Of a stretch of DNA of 63,599 nt, positions 32,989-42,470 are shown piece by piece. The stretch comes from Bacillota bacterium (lineage in GTDB: Bacteria; Bacillota; Clostridia; Oscillospirales; Oscillospiraceae). Every line of letters starts with the position of its first letter. The first letter of the stretch is position 1. The stretch covers positions 1-63,599 of the forward strand of contig JAEWRY010000034.1 of assembly GCA_023459875.1 (NCBI GenBank). The letters are read 5' to 3'. Both the position numbers and the translations under genes were made by a program. The notes below the pieces were generated by a model. That model was not told the DNA's origin and searched no databases. It saw nothing but the letters and a program-made list of their open reading frames with translations.

Positions 32989-34518
32989 TTATCGTTCCCC
33001 AAGCTCCCAGACATAGGCGCGCAGCTTGTGGGCAACACTGTGATTATCGGGGCTCTCATAGAATTTCTTGCCGACGGTGTTCATGAGAAAGTCCCAGAAG
33101 GCGGCGGTCATATTGTTTTCGTTCATGGCCAGCACGACGGCAGGGGTGGAGGTTTTCGCGACGATGGTACCCAGATCCTCTCTGGCGTAAACCGTGTAGC
33201 CCTCGTCCCTGATTTCGTCGGCGAGATAGACATGGAAGTTTGGAAAGTCGTCCAGCAGGGAGATGAGATTCTTAAGATGCAGGACGTATTCCTCCGGCGT
33301 GTAGTACATGGCGCCGCTGCTGAGCATGTCGGAGAACGCGACCTTTACCTTCCCGCCGAAAACCGCCTTGGGCGGGGGCAGCTGAATGATCTCGGTAAAC
33401 CGGATGGAACGCAGATTTTTCCGGAAGGTTGCGATGCGCGCTTTATGGTACCCGAGAATGTCGGGGTCTTTTAAATTCAGCTTCAGCAGCAGGCTCCGGG
33501 CCAGATCTTCCGGCATGGTGAGCAGGGAAAGCGACTCGGTTTTCATGATGGTGTCCGCCTGCTCCTTTTCAAACTCGGACAGCGTTTTGAGATATGCCTC
33601 CTCGTCCCTGGCCGTGAAGATCCGCATAAGCGGCCTGCACAGGGCGAGGTATTGATTGTACTCGTCCGCGAAGGTTTTAACGGCCCGTTCCTCCCGGAAG
33701 AGAATGTTGGCGGTGACCGTATGGGTGCTGCCCACCGAGTTTGAAATGACAGCCGAGGTTTCTGGCGCGATAAAAAGAGTGCGTTTAAAAATGCCGTCTC
33801 TCTTTTTGGGGTAAAAGTATGGCTCGATGGAGCCGGACATATAGAGGGGCATCCACTGGCTGATGGCGCTCATCATCTCGTCCAGGTCCCGGCTGACCGT
33901 GTGGATGATCTTGATCCTGTTGCCCCGGGCGAGGGTCTGGGTCATGAGAGAAAACCACCGGGCCGCGAACCGGGGGCTTGTCGTCATCCAGTCGGTGGCT
34001 TCGTCGCTGAACAGCAGAAGGGTCTGGGGCTTATCCCGGGCGGCTACCTCGGAGAGAAAATAGACTACCGCCTCGCGTTTCCCCTCGATGCCGTAGAATA
34101 CTTCCATGTCGCTCTGCGGAAGCGCCAGAGCGGAAACTTCCGTCCCCGCGGCCTGGGGTACGACTTTCACGGCCTTGCTGCCGGAGAAGCCGTCCAGAAA
34201 GTTCCCGATGGTTTCAATATCCCTTTCGTTTTCGGCAAGGAGCCACCGGGTGATGGAGCCCGGAAGAGCGTTCTCATCGGCCGGAAGAAACCCTGAGCCG
34301 ATCACGTCGAAGAGCGCTTTCCGCTGATAAGGCTCCGAACAATGCCGGGCAAAATAGGAGGCCATCTTCTTTATGTACTGTTCCTTTTTCCTCAAGCTTC
34401 TCTCTCCTCTGCGGAGCCTGCTGATATAGGAAGCGTCCAGCAAAACGGCCTGAGAAAGCGCGCTGTTGGTTGTTTTGGTCAGATTCATCAAAAAATCCAG
34501 CTTTTCCGAAACGTTCAC
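32989..34518 (-). CDS. Large XRE-type regulator with unknown sensor region
   Basis: A 509-residue protein. Residues about 1-60 form a helix-turn-helix (TTNSALSQAVLLDASYISRLRRGERSLRKK region); the remaining 450 residues have no recognised domain, signal or membrane segment and look mixed alpha/beta. It starts at GTG 34518, preceded by GGTGAGG. A promoter with TATAAT (34540-34545) is upstream. It is divergent from a small protein and the giant SLH protein, so it may control them; TTGTCA/TGACAA repeats in the shared region (34575-34612) are possible binding sites. I do not recognise the C-terminal region. Confidence 0.75.
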   Translation of the reverse strand: MNVSEKLDFLMNLTKTTNSALSQAVLLDASYISRLRRGERSLRKKEQYIKKMASYFARHCSEPYQRKALFDVIGSGFLPADENALPGSITRWLLAENERDIETIGNFLDGFSGSKAVKVVPQAAGTEVSALALPQSDMEVFYGIEGKREAVVYFLSEVAARDKPQTLLLFSDEATDWMTTSPRFAARWFSLMTQTLARGNRIKIIHTVSRDLDEMMSAISQWMPLYMSGSIEPYFYPKKRDGIFKRTLFIAPETSAVISNSVGSTHTVTANILFREERAVKTFADEYNQYLALCRPLMRIFTARDEEAYLKTLSEFEKEQADTIMKTESLSLLTMPEDLARSLLLKLNLKDPDILGYHKARIATFRKNLRSIRFTEIIQLPPPKAVFGGKVKVAFSDMLSSGAMYYTPEEYVLHLKNLISLLDDFPNFHVYLADEIRDEGYTVYAREDLGTIVAKTSTPAVVLAMNENNMTAAFWDFLMNTVGKKFYESPDNHSVAHKLRAYVWELGER

Positions 34519-34539
34519 GGCACCCTCACCTCAGTTAAG

Positions 34540-34569
34540 ATTATAACAGAAATGAATTTAAGAAATCAA
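34540..34569 (-). promoter_or_regulatory. Sigma-A-type promoter of the XRE regulator
   Basis: On the minus strand: TTGATT (34569-34564), 18-base spacer, TATAAT (34545-34540). Confidence 0.6.
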
Positions 34570-34624
34570 TCCACTTGTCATGTTTTGTGTCAACTTTTTG
34601 GCAGTGACAATTGAACCGGAATGG

Positions 34625-34653
34625 TTTACAGACGATTTTTCACCATATACAAT
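34625..34653 (+). promoter_or_regulatory. Sigma-A-type promoter of the surface-protein operon
   Basis: TTTACA (34625-34630), 17-base spacer, TACAAT (34648-34653), followed by GGGAGG at 34664. Confidence 0.65.
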
Positions 34654-34677
34654 TTATGACAGAGGGAGGCGATGAGA

Positions 34678-34989
34678 ATGAAGGTAGAGCTGAGGCTGCG
34701 AACGGGGTTCTTTGAAACGACGTCCTATTGGCTGGAAGTCAGAAGGAATCAGATTGCGCTCCTGCCCTTGTCTCCCAACGAAGGGAAGGAGAAAATCGTC
34801 ATTCCCGGCGAGGCCATTACCGCTGTTACCCTTCTGGAGAAGAAAAACCCCGAGATTGAAATCCAGACGAAGGAAGGCCTTTTTTCCGGCACTCTCGCCC
34901 CGGAAACCGACCTGGGCATGTTATTTGACCTGATGAAAAGCAAGCTGAATAAGAAGGTAATTTATGAAGGAGGAATCGGTCATGCGTAG
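34678..34989 (+). CDS. Small protein preceding the SLH surface protein, unknown function
   Basis: A 103-residue soluble protein, mostly predicted beta strands (VELRLRTGFFETTSYWLEVRR, KIVIPGEAITAVTLLEKK), ending in a helix. It could be a small PH-like or GRAM-like barrel; this is a guess from strand pattern. The ATG at 34678 is 8 bases from GGGAGG; an ATG at 34672 is too close. The ribosome site of the giant surface protein lies inside its last codons, and the two genes overlap by 8 bases, so translation is coupled. Confidence 0.72.
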   Translation: MKVELRLRTGFFETTSYWLEVRRNQIALLPLSPNEGKEKIVIPGEAITAVTLLEKKNPEIEIQTKEGLFSGTLAPETDLGMLFDLMKSKLNKKVIYEGGIGHA

Positions 34990-37900
34990 AAGAAGAGCGC
35001 TGTCCTGGCTTCTTGCAGCGGCAATGGTGTTATCCTTATTTGCGGTGTCGCCGCTGACGGCGTACGCGGTACTCACCGACACGGACGGCGACGGGATCCC
35101 GGACGCGTCGGACAACGCGCCGCACACCTACAATCCGGATCAGGCGGATGCCGACAGCGACGGGATTGGCGATGTGGCGGACAACGCGCCCTACGTCGCA
35201 AATCCCGATCAGGCGGATGCCGACAGCGACGGTGTGGGTGATGTGGCGGATAACGCGCCCTACGTCGCAAATCCCGATCAGGCGGATGCCGACAACGACG
35301 GCGTCGGTGATGTGGCGGACAACGCGCCCAACATCGCGAACGCCGATCAGAAGGACAGCGACGGCGACGGGATTGGCGACGTGGCCGACCCCACCCCGAA
35401 CGGCGAATATGATAATAACTATAATATTGAAGCCGGGTCCGTCACGATCACGGCAAACGGGAATTACCGCATTTACGGAACCGGGACGCAAACATCCAAT
35501 ACGATCACTGTAAATTCGGGGATTACAGCGGACATAACTCTGGATCACATCAACATTTCTGCCGGTAGCAGCAACGCTGTCGATATCGGCGCGAATGCCG
35601 ACATCGCTTTAATCCTGAAGGAAAACACTGTGAACTCAATCAGCATCAGTTCCATCGGCATAGCGGTAAGAAGCGCTGCCGATGTGGAATTGAAGGGCTC
35701 GGGTACCCTCAATATAGCAGGCTGCGCGGTGGGGATTGGATCGAATAATTTCGCGGGCGGAAACCTGACCCTGAATCAGACGAATCTGAACATGTCGGTC
35801 ACCGGGCAGTACACCTGCGGCATCGGGACGATGGGCGTCAGCGGCACGTTCGGTTCCGTCACCATCGATACCTCGACCGTCAGCATCACGGCGGCGAGCG
35901 GTTCCTATAACGGCCACAGCGGGATACTGGGCGTGGGAAGCCTGAGCATTACGGACAGCAACGTAACCGTTCAGGGCAACGAATGGGGAGCAATCAATAC
36001 CGCGGTGAACGGGAGCGTATCCATTTCAGACTCCACAGTGTCGGTGCAGGATTTTGCGGGCAACTGGCAGTGGGGCGCGGGCATTACCGCCGGCGCGGGC
36101 GGAGATATCATAATCAATAACACGGCCTTAACTTCAACCGTTCATTACAACAGCCCGGCTTATACGTCGGAGTATGCGAACCTCCTGACGAGCGGCGGCG
36201 GTGACATTATTATTTCCGGGACTTCCGCCGTCACGGCGATCGGCGGAATGGTACATACCAGCAATGCGGGCTATTTGAAGCTGGACGGCGGATCGATTAC
36301 CTGCAGCCGCGGTTTTATCGCCACCGACATAACCACGTCGGAAGGCCTGGCGGATTCCGAAGGCGGAACGATCAAGCTTTATGCCGGCCAGACCTCGTTT
36401 TCCATCACGAAAACCGTGAACGGGGAGGACCGCGGCGGCAACCCGTCTTATAAGAACGGCATCGTAACCGGAAAATTCATCCTTGACCTGAACGGCAATG
36501 ACCCCGGCACCGTTAACCCGGTTATGACAACCGGCGTCAGTCCGAGCGGTGATTTCGCCATCAGCGGCGATACCTACATTTCTTCAAAGAGTTCGGACGC
36601 GAGCTGTTCCTATTGGCGTCTGACCCCGGTGCTGTGCAAGATCGGAGAATCCCAATATACGTCTCTGTTCGAGGCCCTTTTGGACGTGACAAACGGGCAG
36701 ACCATTACGCTGCTGGACGACATTGCTTACAGCGGCGGCATTGCGGCCTCGTCCAAATCTTTTGTCATTGATCTGGACGGTTATACGCTCGGGGTGTCAT
36801 CAGCCGCGGATCACGGGATTTCCGCAACCAACGGCAGTACGATTGCCATCACGGGCGGCGGCGCTCTGAACGTGGCGCTCGCCACTCCCGGCACCTACGC
36901 CGGCCTTTACGCCGCAGGCCCAGGCAGCGCCGTGACGGTTGCCCCTACTGTTGATGCGGATATAACGGCAAGCGGCGCTGCCGACTACGGCATGATCGCT
37001 GATGTCGGAGGCCACGTCACGATGACGGGTAGTGTTACGGCAGGGAATGGCGGGTCCAATCTCGGAGTTTATGTGAGCGGTCCCGGAAGTCTTGCCGAGA
37101 TCACCGGACCCGTCAGCGGAGGCTGGGTAACAGTTTACGCAACCGGCGGCGGCGCGGTTTCCGTCACAGGCGATGTAACCTGCGCTGTGGTCAACGGTTA
37201 CGGCGTGTATGAAAGCGGTTCGTCGGTCACGGTGACGGGCGACGTCTCGGCGACCGGAGGGGGCAACTACGGGGTCTATGCCAACGACGGAACGGTTCTG
37301 GTGACGGGCAACGTCACTTCCGGCAGCTTGGGCGCGGACGCCCGGGGCGGCGGCAATATCACCATTGACGGCACGATCTCGGCGGCGCTCAATTATATCA
37401 GGGTCTTCGGTATCTATATGGAAGAAGACAGTTACGCGGTTACCACCACCAAGGAGAACTACCGTACCTATGCCGTCACCTACGAAGGAGTTACCCAAAC
37501 CATCTGGGTCAAGATCAAACACCCGGTTCCTTACGCCACGAACGTCGGCATCAGCGGCGACGCTGTCGCCGGTTCGGTCCTGACCGGGGATTATGATTTT
37601 AACGCCGATGACAGCGGCGATGCGGAAAGCGGCACCACCTTCCGGTGGCTCAGAGACGCCGGTACGGAAGGAAACGTCTTTTCCAACGAGAATATCGGGG
37701 GAGTGTCGAACGGGGGGACTTCACCCAGCTTTACCCTGGCCGCGCCCACGCTGATCGCCTTTGTCCAGACCTACCACTGGAACAACGGCAGCGGCACCGT
37801 CACCACCGGAACGATCAGCCTGACCGACGGGGATGGACACACGTACGGACCCTGGCAGACGGAGGGCCTCGTGGGTTCGGGCGCGCCCAACGCCTATTGG

Positions 37901-40900
37901 CGGGCAGCGGTTTATGACGTCCTTCCCGCGGGAACGTACACGGTTGTCGACTCCGAGCCGGCTACCTGGGCGCAGAATGAGGAAAGTTCCGGTCTGGGCC
38001 ATACGCTGGTGAGGACCAAAACTTACGGCGGCTCCTATACGCCCATCAGCGGCGCGCTGGACCTCAACTATACGCTGAAGACGGACGATGTGGGCTGTAT
38101 GATACGCTTTGAGCCTACGGTGACGGACGATCATAGTAACGTCGGCGACCCCGTGCTCAGCAGCGCCGTGGGACCCGTCAAACCCTTGGTATACAAAAAC
38201 TGGACGGACGGTATCACTGCCGCGGACCAGTATCCCTTCGGCGGCGGCAGCGGATCCTCGGCGGCAGAGGCTTATGAGATTTCCACGCCCGAACAGCTCT
38301 CGCAGCTTGCTTATAATGTGAATGCGGGAAACAACTATTCCGGAAAGTACTTCAAGCTTACCGCGCATCTTAACCTTCTGGGCAAGGACTGGACCCCCAT
38401 CGGCTATCGGTTCTATCCTGATTACGAGAGAGGCTTCAACGGTACTTTTGACGGAAACGGGTATTCCATCAGCAAATTATCCATCGGCTCCGAGGATGAA
38501 CCGAAAGCCGGAGGAGACCAGACGCAGGCCGGTTTGTTCGGTGCGACAAGTTATGACGCCGTGCTGAAAAACATCCGCGTCGAGGCGGCGATCTATACCG
38601 ATTCCGTCACAAATGTGGGCGCATTGGTCGGCTACAGCGAGTCGAATGAGGTTATTTTGGACTGTTCCGCCACGGGCAGCGTCGTCTCCACCGGCAGCGG
38701 CGATTTGAGGATAGGCGGACTCATCGGCGACAGCACGGGAGCTTCCATCCTGAACTGTTCCTCCCATGTAAATGTGATCGCTTCCGGCGGAACGGCGGTC
38801 GGCGGAGTAATCGGTTATCCCGGTTCTTATTCAGCCAGCGAGCCGAGAGAAATAAACGGCTGCGTGTTTACGGGCAGCGTCAGCGCCGGCGACGTGTCGA
38901 GCTACGGCGGGGTCGGCGGAATCGCGGGGGAGAGCTACGGTTACATTATTTTTATCAATTGCGCCAATAAAGGCACCGTCTCGGGGAGTAACGGCAACAT
39001 CGGCGGCATTGTCGGCCGGCAGCACTGCGACGTGGCCAACTGCTATTCTTCGGGAGCCGTTTCCGTCAGCGGCGGCTATCTGCCCACATGCGTGGGCGGC
39101 ATAACGGGTTATATCGACTCCGGGAGTGTTTACAACTGTTATGATTCGGGAATAGTCAGCACTTCGGGTTCGGCTCTCGTGGGCGCTCTTGTTGGTTATG
39201 GGTGTTCTTACACAACGGTATCCAACGGCTATTTCGACCGTGATATAAACCCCGATATAACTCACGTCGGATCCACCGGCGGCAATAAATACTATCTGCA
39301 TAAGTTCACAACAGAGGAGATGAAAGGCGCAGCTCCGGAGTCCAGCGTTGAGTACGCGTCCGGAGTGTACGCCAGCGGAGCCGGGGCGTTCGAGGCGGCT
39401 TTGAACGGGTGGATCGCGGTGCAGACAACGTATTCCGATCTTCAGTTCGCCCAGTGGGATACGCTAGGCAGCCTTATTAATAACGGCTATCCCTTCCTGG
39501 TTGGCGTGGAATATACCGAGACGGACGCGACTCTGTCGGCTCTTTCAGCCTCCGGCATTACGCTCTCGCCCGCGTTCAGCAGCGGAGTTACAAGCTACAG
39601 CGCCGATGCGGCAAACGGGACCGGTACGACCACGGTTACCGCCGAGCCGTCGAACAGCGAGGCAGCGGTTACCATCAACGGCACGGAAGGCACGGCAAAA
39701 GAGATAACGCTGAACGTGGGCAGCAATACCATTACCGTTCAGGTGACCGCCGCAGATGGGATCACAGAGAAGACCTACACGATTGACATCAACCGGGCGT
39801 CCGGCGGCTCTTCCGGCGGCGGTTCCGTGACGGGCACGGCCATCCAGGTGACGACGACTTCTTCCGGCTCCTCCGTCATCAACAGGACGGAGCTGAAGCC
39901 CGCCGTAGCCTCGGGCACGGCCTCCGCGAAGATCACCGCCCCAATCGTCGACGCCCTCCTGGGAAAAGCCAGGTCCAGCGGCGGAACCGGCAGAAAAGAC
40001 GTGCTGGAGGTGGCGCTGGGCACGACGGACGATTTGGATGCACTGAAGGTCACCATTGCCCAGAGCGAGCTTGAGAGGATTGTTTCGGAGACGGACGCGA
40101 GTTTAGCGGTAACTTCTCCGGCACTCTCCGTCACCTTCGACGCCAAGGCGCTCGGAACCATCTCCGGGGCGGCGTCAGGGGGAACGGTGGTCATCTCCGC
40201 GGGGTTTGCCGATTTAAGCAAGCTCTCGGAGAAAGAGAAAAAAGCGGTGGGCGGAAGGCCGGTCTATGATTTCACCGTGACGAACGGGGAAACGAAGGTC
40301 TCCGACTTTGCGGGGGGCCACGCCACCGTCTCCATTCCTTACACCCTGGGGCCGGGGGAAGACCCCAACTGCGTCGTCATTTACTATTTGGCCGACGACG
40401 GAAGCCTGGTTGCCGTGAGAGGCAGCTACGACCCGTCGGAGAAAGCCGTGGTGTTCAAGACCGGTCATTTCTCCGGATTCGTCATCGGCTACCGTGAAGT
40501 CTCCTTCGGCGACGTACCCGCTGGCGCGTGGTATGAGAGAGCGGTGAATTTCATCGCCGCCCGGGGCATGACCAACGGAACGGCGGAAAACACCTTCAGC
40601 CCCGAGGCGAACCTCACAAGGGGACAGTTTGTCGTCCTTCTCATGAGGGCCTACGGCATCAGCCCGGATAAGAGGGGAGACGGCGCGGCCGTCCAGTTTG
40701 ACGACGCGGGGGACACCTACTATACCGATTATCTGCTTGCGGCGAGAAGCCTCGGCATCATAGCCGGAACCGGCGGCAACCTGTTTGCCCCCGAGCGGGC
40801 GATTACCCGGCAGGAAATGTGCGTGATGCTCTACAACGCGCTGAAAGTATTGGATGAGGTGCCGGAAGAGACGACCGGCAAGACCCTTGCGGATTTCAGC

Positions 40901-41053
40901 GACGCTTCCTCAGCGGCATCCTGGGCGCAGGAAGCCTTAAACGCCCTTATCGGCGGCGGGGTCGTGAAAGGCAGCGGCACGAAGATCGCCCCCGCGGCGG
41001 CCACCACCCGGGCCGAAATCGCTCAGGTACTGTATAACCTTTTATCCGAATAG
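34982..41053 (+). CDS. Giant SLH-anchored surface protein
   Basis: A 2023-residue exported protein. Signal peptide 1-29 (ends AYA). Residues 33-142 are thrombospondin-type-3-like Asp-rich calcium repeats, four of them identical-length 23-residue units. About 150-850 is a Ser/Thr/Gly-rich repetitive beta-helix-like part. Around 1070-1405 are GLUG-like repeats (GGLIGDSTGAS, GGVIGYPGS, GGIAGESYG, GGIVGRQHC). A cadherin-like beta-sandwich lies at about 1511-1604, then a conserved pre-SLH region, and three SLH domains at about 1840-1885, 1903-1950 and 1970-2020 bind secondary wall polymer. AAGGAGG precedes the ATG at 34982. Adhesion or S-layer role is inferred. Confidence 0.88.
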   Translation: MRRRRALSWLLAAAMVLSLFAVSPLTAYAVLTDTDGDGIPDASDNAPHTYNPDQADADSDGIGDVADNAPYVANPDQADADSDGVGDVADNAPYVANPDQADADNDGVGDVADNAPNIANADQKDSDGDGIGDVADPTPNGEYDNNYNIEAGSVTITANGNYRIYGTGTQTSNTITVNSGITADITLDHINISAGSSNAVDIGANADIALILKENTVNSISISSIGIAVRSAADVELKGSGTLNIAGCAVGIGSNNFAGGNLTLNQTNLNMSVTGQYTCGIGTMGVSGTFGSVTIDTSTVSITAASGSYNGHSGILGVGSLSITDSNVTVQGNEWGAINTAVNGSVSISDSTVSVQDFAGNWQWGAGITAGAGGDIIINNTALTSTVHYNSPAYTSEYANLLTSGGGDIIISGTSAVTAIGGMVHTSNAGYLKLDGGSITCSRGFIATDITTSEGLADSEGGTIKLYAGQTSFSITKTVNGEDRGGNPSYKNGIVTGKFILDLNGNDPGTVNPVMTTGVSPSGDFAISGDTYISSKSSDASCSYWRLTPVLCKIGESQYTSLFEALLDVTNGQTITLLDDIAYSGGIAASSKSFVIDLDGYTLGVSSAADHGISATNGSTIAITGGGALNVALATPGTYAGLYAAGPGSAVTVAPTVDADITASGAADYGMIADVGGHVTMTGSVTAGNGGSNLGVYVSGPGSLAEITGPVSGGWVTVYATGGGAVSVTGDVTCAVVNGYGVYESGSSVTVTGDVSATGGGNYGVYANDGTVLVTGNVTSGSLGADARGGGNITIDGTISAALNYIRVFGIYMEEDSYAVTTTKENYRTYAVTYEGVTQTIWVKIKHPVPYATNVGISGDAVAGSVLTGDYDFNADDSGDAESGTTFRWLRDAGTEGNVFSNENIGGVSNGGTSPSFTLAAPTLIAFVQTYHWNNGSGTVTTGTISLTDGDGHTYGPWQTEGLVGSGAPNAYWRAAVYDVLPAGTYTVVDSEPATWAQNEESSGLGHTLVRTKTYGGSYTPISGALDLNYTLKTDDVGCMIRFEPTVTDDHSNVGDPVLSSAVGPVKPLVYKNWTDGITAADQYPFGGGSGSSAAEAYEISTPEQLSQLAYNVNAGNNYSGKYFKLTAHLNLLGKDWTPIGYRFYPDYERGFNGTFDGNGYSISKLSIGSEDEPKAGGDQTQAGLFGATSYDAVLKNIRVEAAIYTDSVTNVGALVGYSESNEVILDCSATGSVVSTGSGDLRIGGLIGDSTGASILNCSSHVNVIASGGTAVGGVIGYPGSYSASEPREINGCVFTGSVSAGDVSSYGGVGGIAGESYGYIIFINCANKGTVSGSNGNIGGIVGRQHCDVANCYSSGAVSVSGGYLPTCVGGITGYIDSGSVYNCYDSGIVSTSGSALVGALVGYGCSYTTVSNGYFDRDINPDITHVGSTGGNKYYLHKFTTEEMKGAAPESSVEYASGVYASGAGAFEAALNGWIAVQTTYSDLQFAQWDTLGSLINNGYPFLVGVEYTETDATLSALSASGITLSPAFSSGVTSYSADAANGTGTTTVTAEPSNSEAAVTINGTEGTAKEITLNVGSNTITVQVTAADGITEKTYTIDINRASGGSSGGGSVTGTAIQVTTTSSGSSVINRTELKPAVASGTASAKITAPIVDALLGKARSSGGTGRKDVLEVALGTTDDLDALKVTIAQSELERIVSETDASLAVTSPALSVTFDAKALGTISGAASGGTVVISAGFADLSKLSEKEKKAVGGRPVYDFTVTNGETKVSDFAGGHATVSIPYTLGPGEDPNCVVIYYLADDGSLVAVRGSYDPSEKAVVFKTGHFSGFVIGYREVSFGDVPAGAWYERAVNFIAARGMTNGTAENTFSPEANLTRGQFVVLLMRAYGISPDKRGDGAAVQFDDAGDTYYTDYLLAARSLGIIAGTGGNLFAPERAITRQEMCVMLYNALKVLDEVPEETTGKTLADFSDASSAASWAQEALNALIGGGVVKGSGTKIAPAAATTRAEIAQVLYNLLSE
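35132..35407 (+). repeat. Four tandem 69-bp units in the surface-protein gene
   Basis: Four in-frame 69-base units encode NPDQADADSDGxGDVADNAP-type 23-residue blocks. The middle two are nearly identical in DNA, so copy number could change by recombination. Confidence 0.85.
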
Positions 41054-41096
41054 AGAGTTCGGCGAACCCGGCCAATCGTTGGCGAAAGACTGAAAA

Positions 41097-41131
41097 CGGG
41101 GGTGTCTCGTTGTGAGACACCCCCGTTTTTG
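41097..41131 (+). terminator. Terminator of the surface-protein gene
   Basis: GGGGGTGTCTC and GAGACACCCCC arms followed by GTTTTTGTT. One of three related GTGTCTC hairpins. Confidence 0.85.
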
Positions 41132-41163
41132 TTATTCTGAGGCCGAAGGCCGAAGAATCTTTT
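41131..41163. repeat. R2 half copy
   Basis: TTATTCTGAGGC...GAAGAATCTT, the left half of the R2 palindrome, directly after the terminator and before the methyltransferase 3' end. Confidence 0.65.
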
Positions 41164-41180
41164 CCATGCCCGGCGTTCAA

Positions 41181-41936
41181 TCAGTCGGATTTTTTCAATA
41201 AGAAATTCATGAAGCGGCTGTCCTTCGTATAAGGGCTCTTTTCATAGTCCCCGTAGATAGCCAGAACTTCAAAGCCCGCTTCCCGCGCGAGGGTTCGCAT
41301 TTCTTCCATTGAGAGGATGGAGAAACAGATGGGAAGCGACCGCGTTTCCAAAAGGTTCTCCCCTGCGTCTCGGATTTCGTAATACTGTTCTCCGCGGACG
41401 ATTCTTTCCCCGACGGAAAAGGAATTGCGGAAACTGACCATCAGGATTCGATCCCCATTGAGAGGGAAGTTCCCCAGAATTTTTAATTCACCGTCCGCGA
41501 GCGTAATCCGGTAGTCCGGGTTGTAGAGGCTGACAAACAGAAATCCGTTCGGAACAAGATGCTCGTAAATACGCTCGACAGCCTGCCGCCTCTTGTCGGC
41601 GTCCACAATCTCCGAAAAGGAGTGGAAAGGGATGAAGGCAAGGTCGAACTTCTCTCCCAGGTCAAGGCGGCAGACGTCCTGGCATACCAACCGGACGTCT
41701 TCTTTGCCGCTTAATTTTGAGCGGAACGCGTCCAGCATGCCCGAAGAATAGTCCACGCAGGTCAGTCTGCAGCCTTCCCGGAGGAGGGGCAGCGAAACTC
41801 TCCCCGTGCCGCACATCAGCTCAAGGATATTCTTTCTGCCTTTGCAGAGAGTAACGTAGAAGCTCACGTCAAGGTCGGTATTTACATAATGGTCGTACAG
41901 GTCGGAGACCTGATCAAAATCAATACTTTTTTCCAT
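41181..41936 (-). CDS. Class I SAM-dependent methyltransferase
   Basis: A 251-residue Rossmann-fold methyltransferase. SAM motif I is ILELMCGTGRVSLPLL (about residues 37-52), motif II CVDYSSGMLDAF, then VRLVCQDVCRLDL and the FDLAFIPFHSF segment. A lid region with NPDYRITLADGELKI follows. Substrate is unknown; it is last in an operon with an FMN-binding protein and ApbE. The ATG at 41936 has AGGGGTG upstream; an earlier in-frame start would overlap the preceding gene and adds an atypical Arg/Ser-rich tail. Confidence 0.85.
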   Translation of the reverse strand: MEKSIDFDQVSDLYDHYVNTDLDVSFYVTLCKGRKNILELMCGTGRVSLPLLREGCRLTCVDYSSGMLDAFRSKLSGKEDVRLVCQDVCRLDLGEKFDLAFIPFHSFSEIVDADKRRQAVERIYEHLVPNGFLFVSLYNPDYRITLADGELKILGNFPLNGDRILMVSFRNSFSVGERIVRGEQYYEIRDAGENLLETRSLPICFSILSMEEMRTLAREAGFEVLAIYGDYEKSPYTKDSRFMNFLLKKSD

Positions 41937-41985
41937 GCACCGCACCCCTTTTGGCAAGGTTCCCCCAGGAGGAGAAAAGAGCCTG

Positions 41986-42447
41986 CTACTTTTCCGGCTC
42001 CTCCTCCAGCGCGTTTTCAACCGCCTTAAGATGGGCGTTGGAGGTGAGGGTGGCGCTTGTGATGACGTCCACCTGGAGTGACTGGGCTTTGATCACCCGG
42101 TCAAACAGATCCTTGATCGTGTAGACTTCCCCGAGTTTGGCAGACTGCTTATCGCCCGCCAGGGAGCCGCCGGTTACCTCGATGTCGGTGACCTTGCCCG
42201 ATTTGACGGTTACCTGTACCTTGGCGTTCCGGAAGCTGTCCTTGGCGCCCGCGTACTCGCCGATATATGTACCGTCCTTCAGCTTGCTGAAATCCACATT
42301 GTCGATGACCATGTTCTTTAGCTCGTTGCGCCCCGGCGCGGTGCAGATGACCGCGATGCCGAGTCCCGCGGCGATGACGACGATCACCGCGATGACAATT
42401 TTAAAAACCAGCATTTTGCGTTTCCCCTTTCTTTTTTGCCCGGTCAT
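41986..42447 (-). CDS. Membrane-anchored FMN-binding domain protein
   Basis: A 153-residue protein: basic N-terminus, one membrane segment (about 13-35), then an extracellular FMN-binding domain. The flavinylation motif is D127-V-I-T-S-A-T133, with Thr133 as the likely covalent FMN acceptor. ApbE, which makes that bond, is encoded immediately upstream. Such domains carry electrons outside the membrane in Rnf/Nqr and extracellular electron transfer systems. The ATG at 42447 has GGAAGG upstream. A partner reductase is not in the window. Confidence 0.87.
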   Translation of the reverse strand: MTGQKRKGKRKMLVFKIVIAVIVVIAAGLGIAVICTAPGRNELKNMVIDNVDFSKLKDGTYIGEYAGAKDSFRNAKVQVTVKSGKVTDIEVTGGSLAGDKQSAKLGEVYTIKDLFDRVIKAQSLQVDVITSATLTSNAHLKAVENALEEEPEK

Positions 42448-42470
42448 ATAGATACCTTCCTTTCCTAGAT

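Noticed and set aside
35132..35407. Regular tandem units that could look like a CRISPR array
   Set aside because: Units are contiguous, in frame and encode Asp-rich calcium repeats; there are no unique spacers or cas genes.
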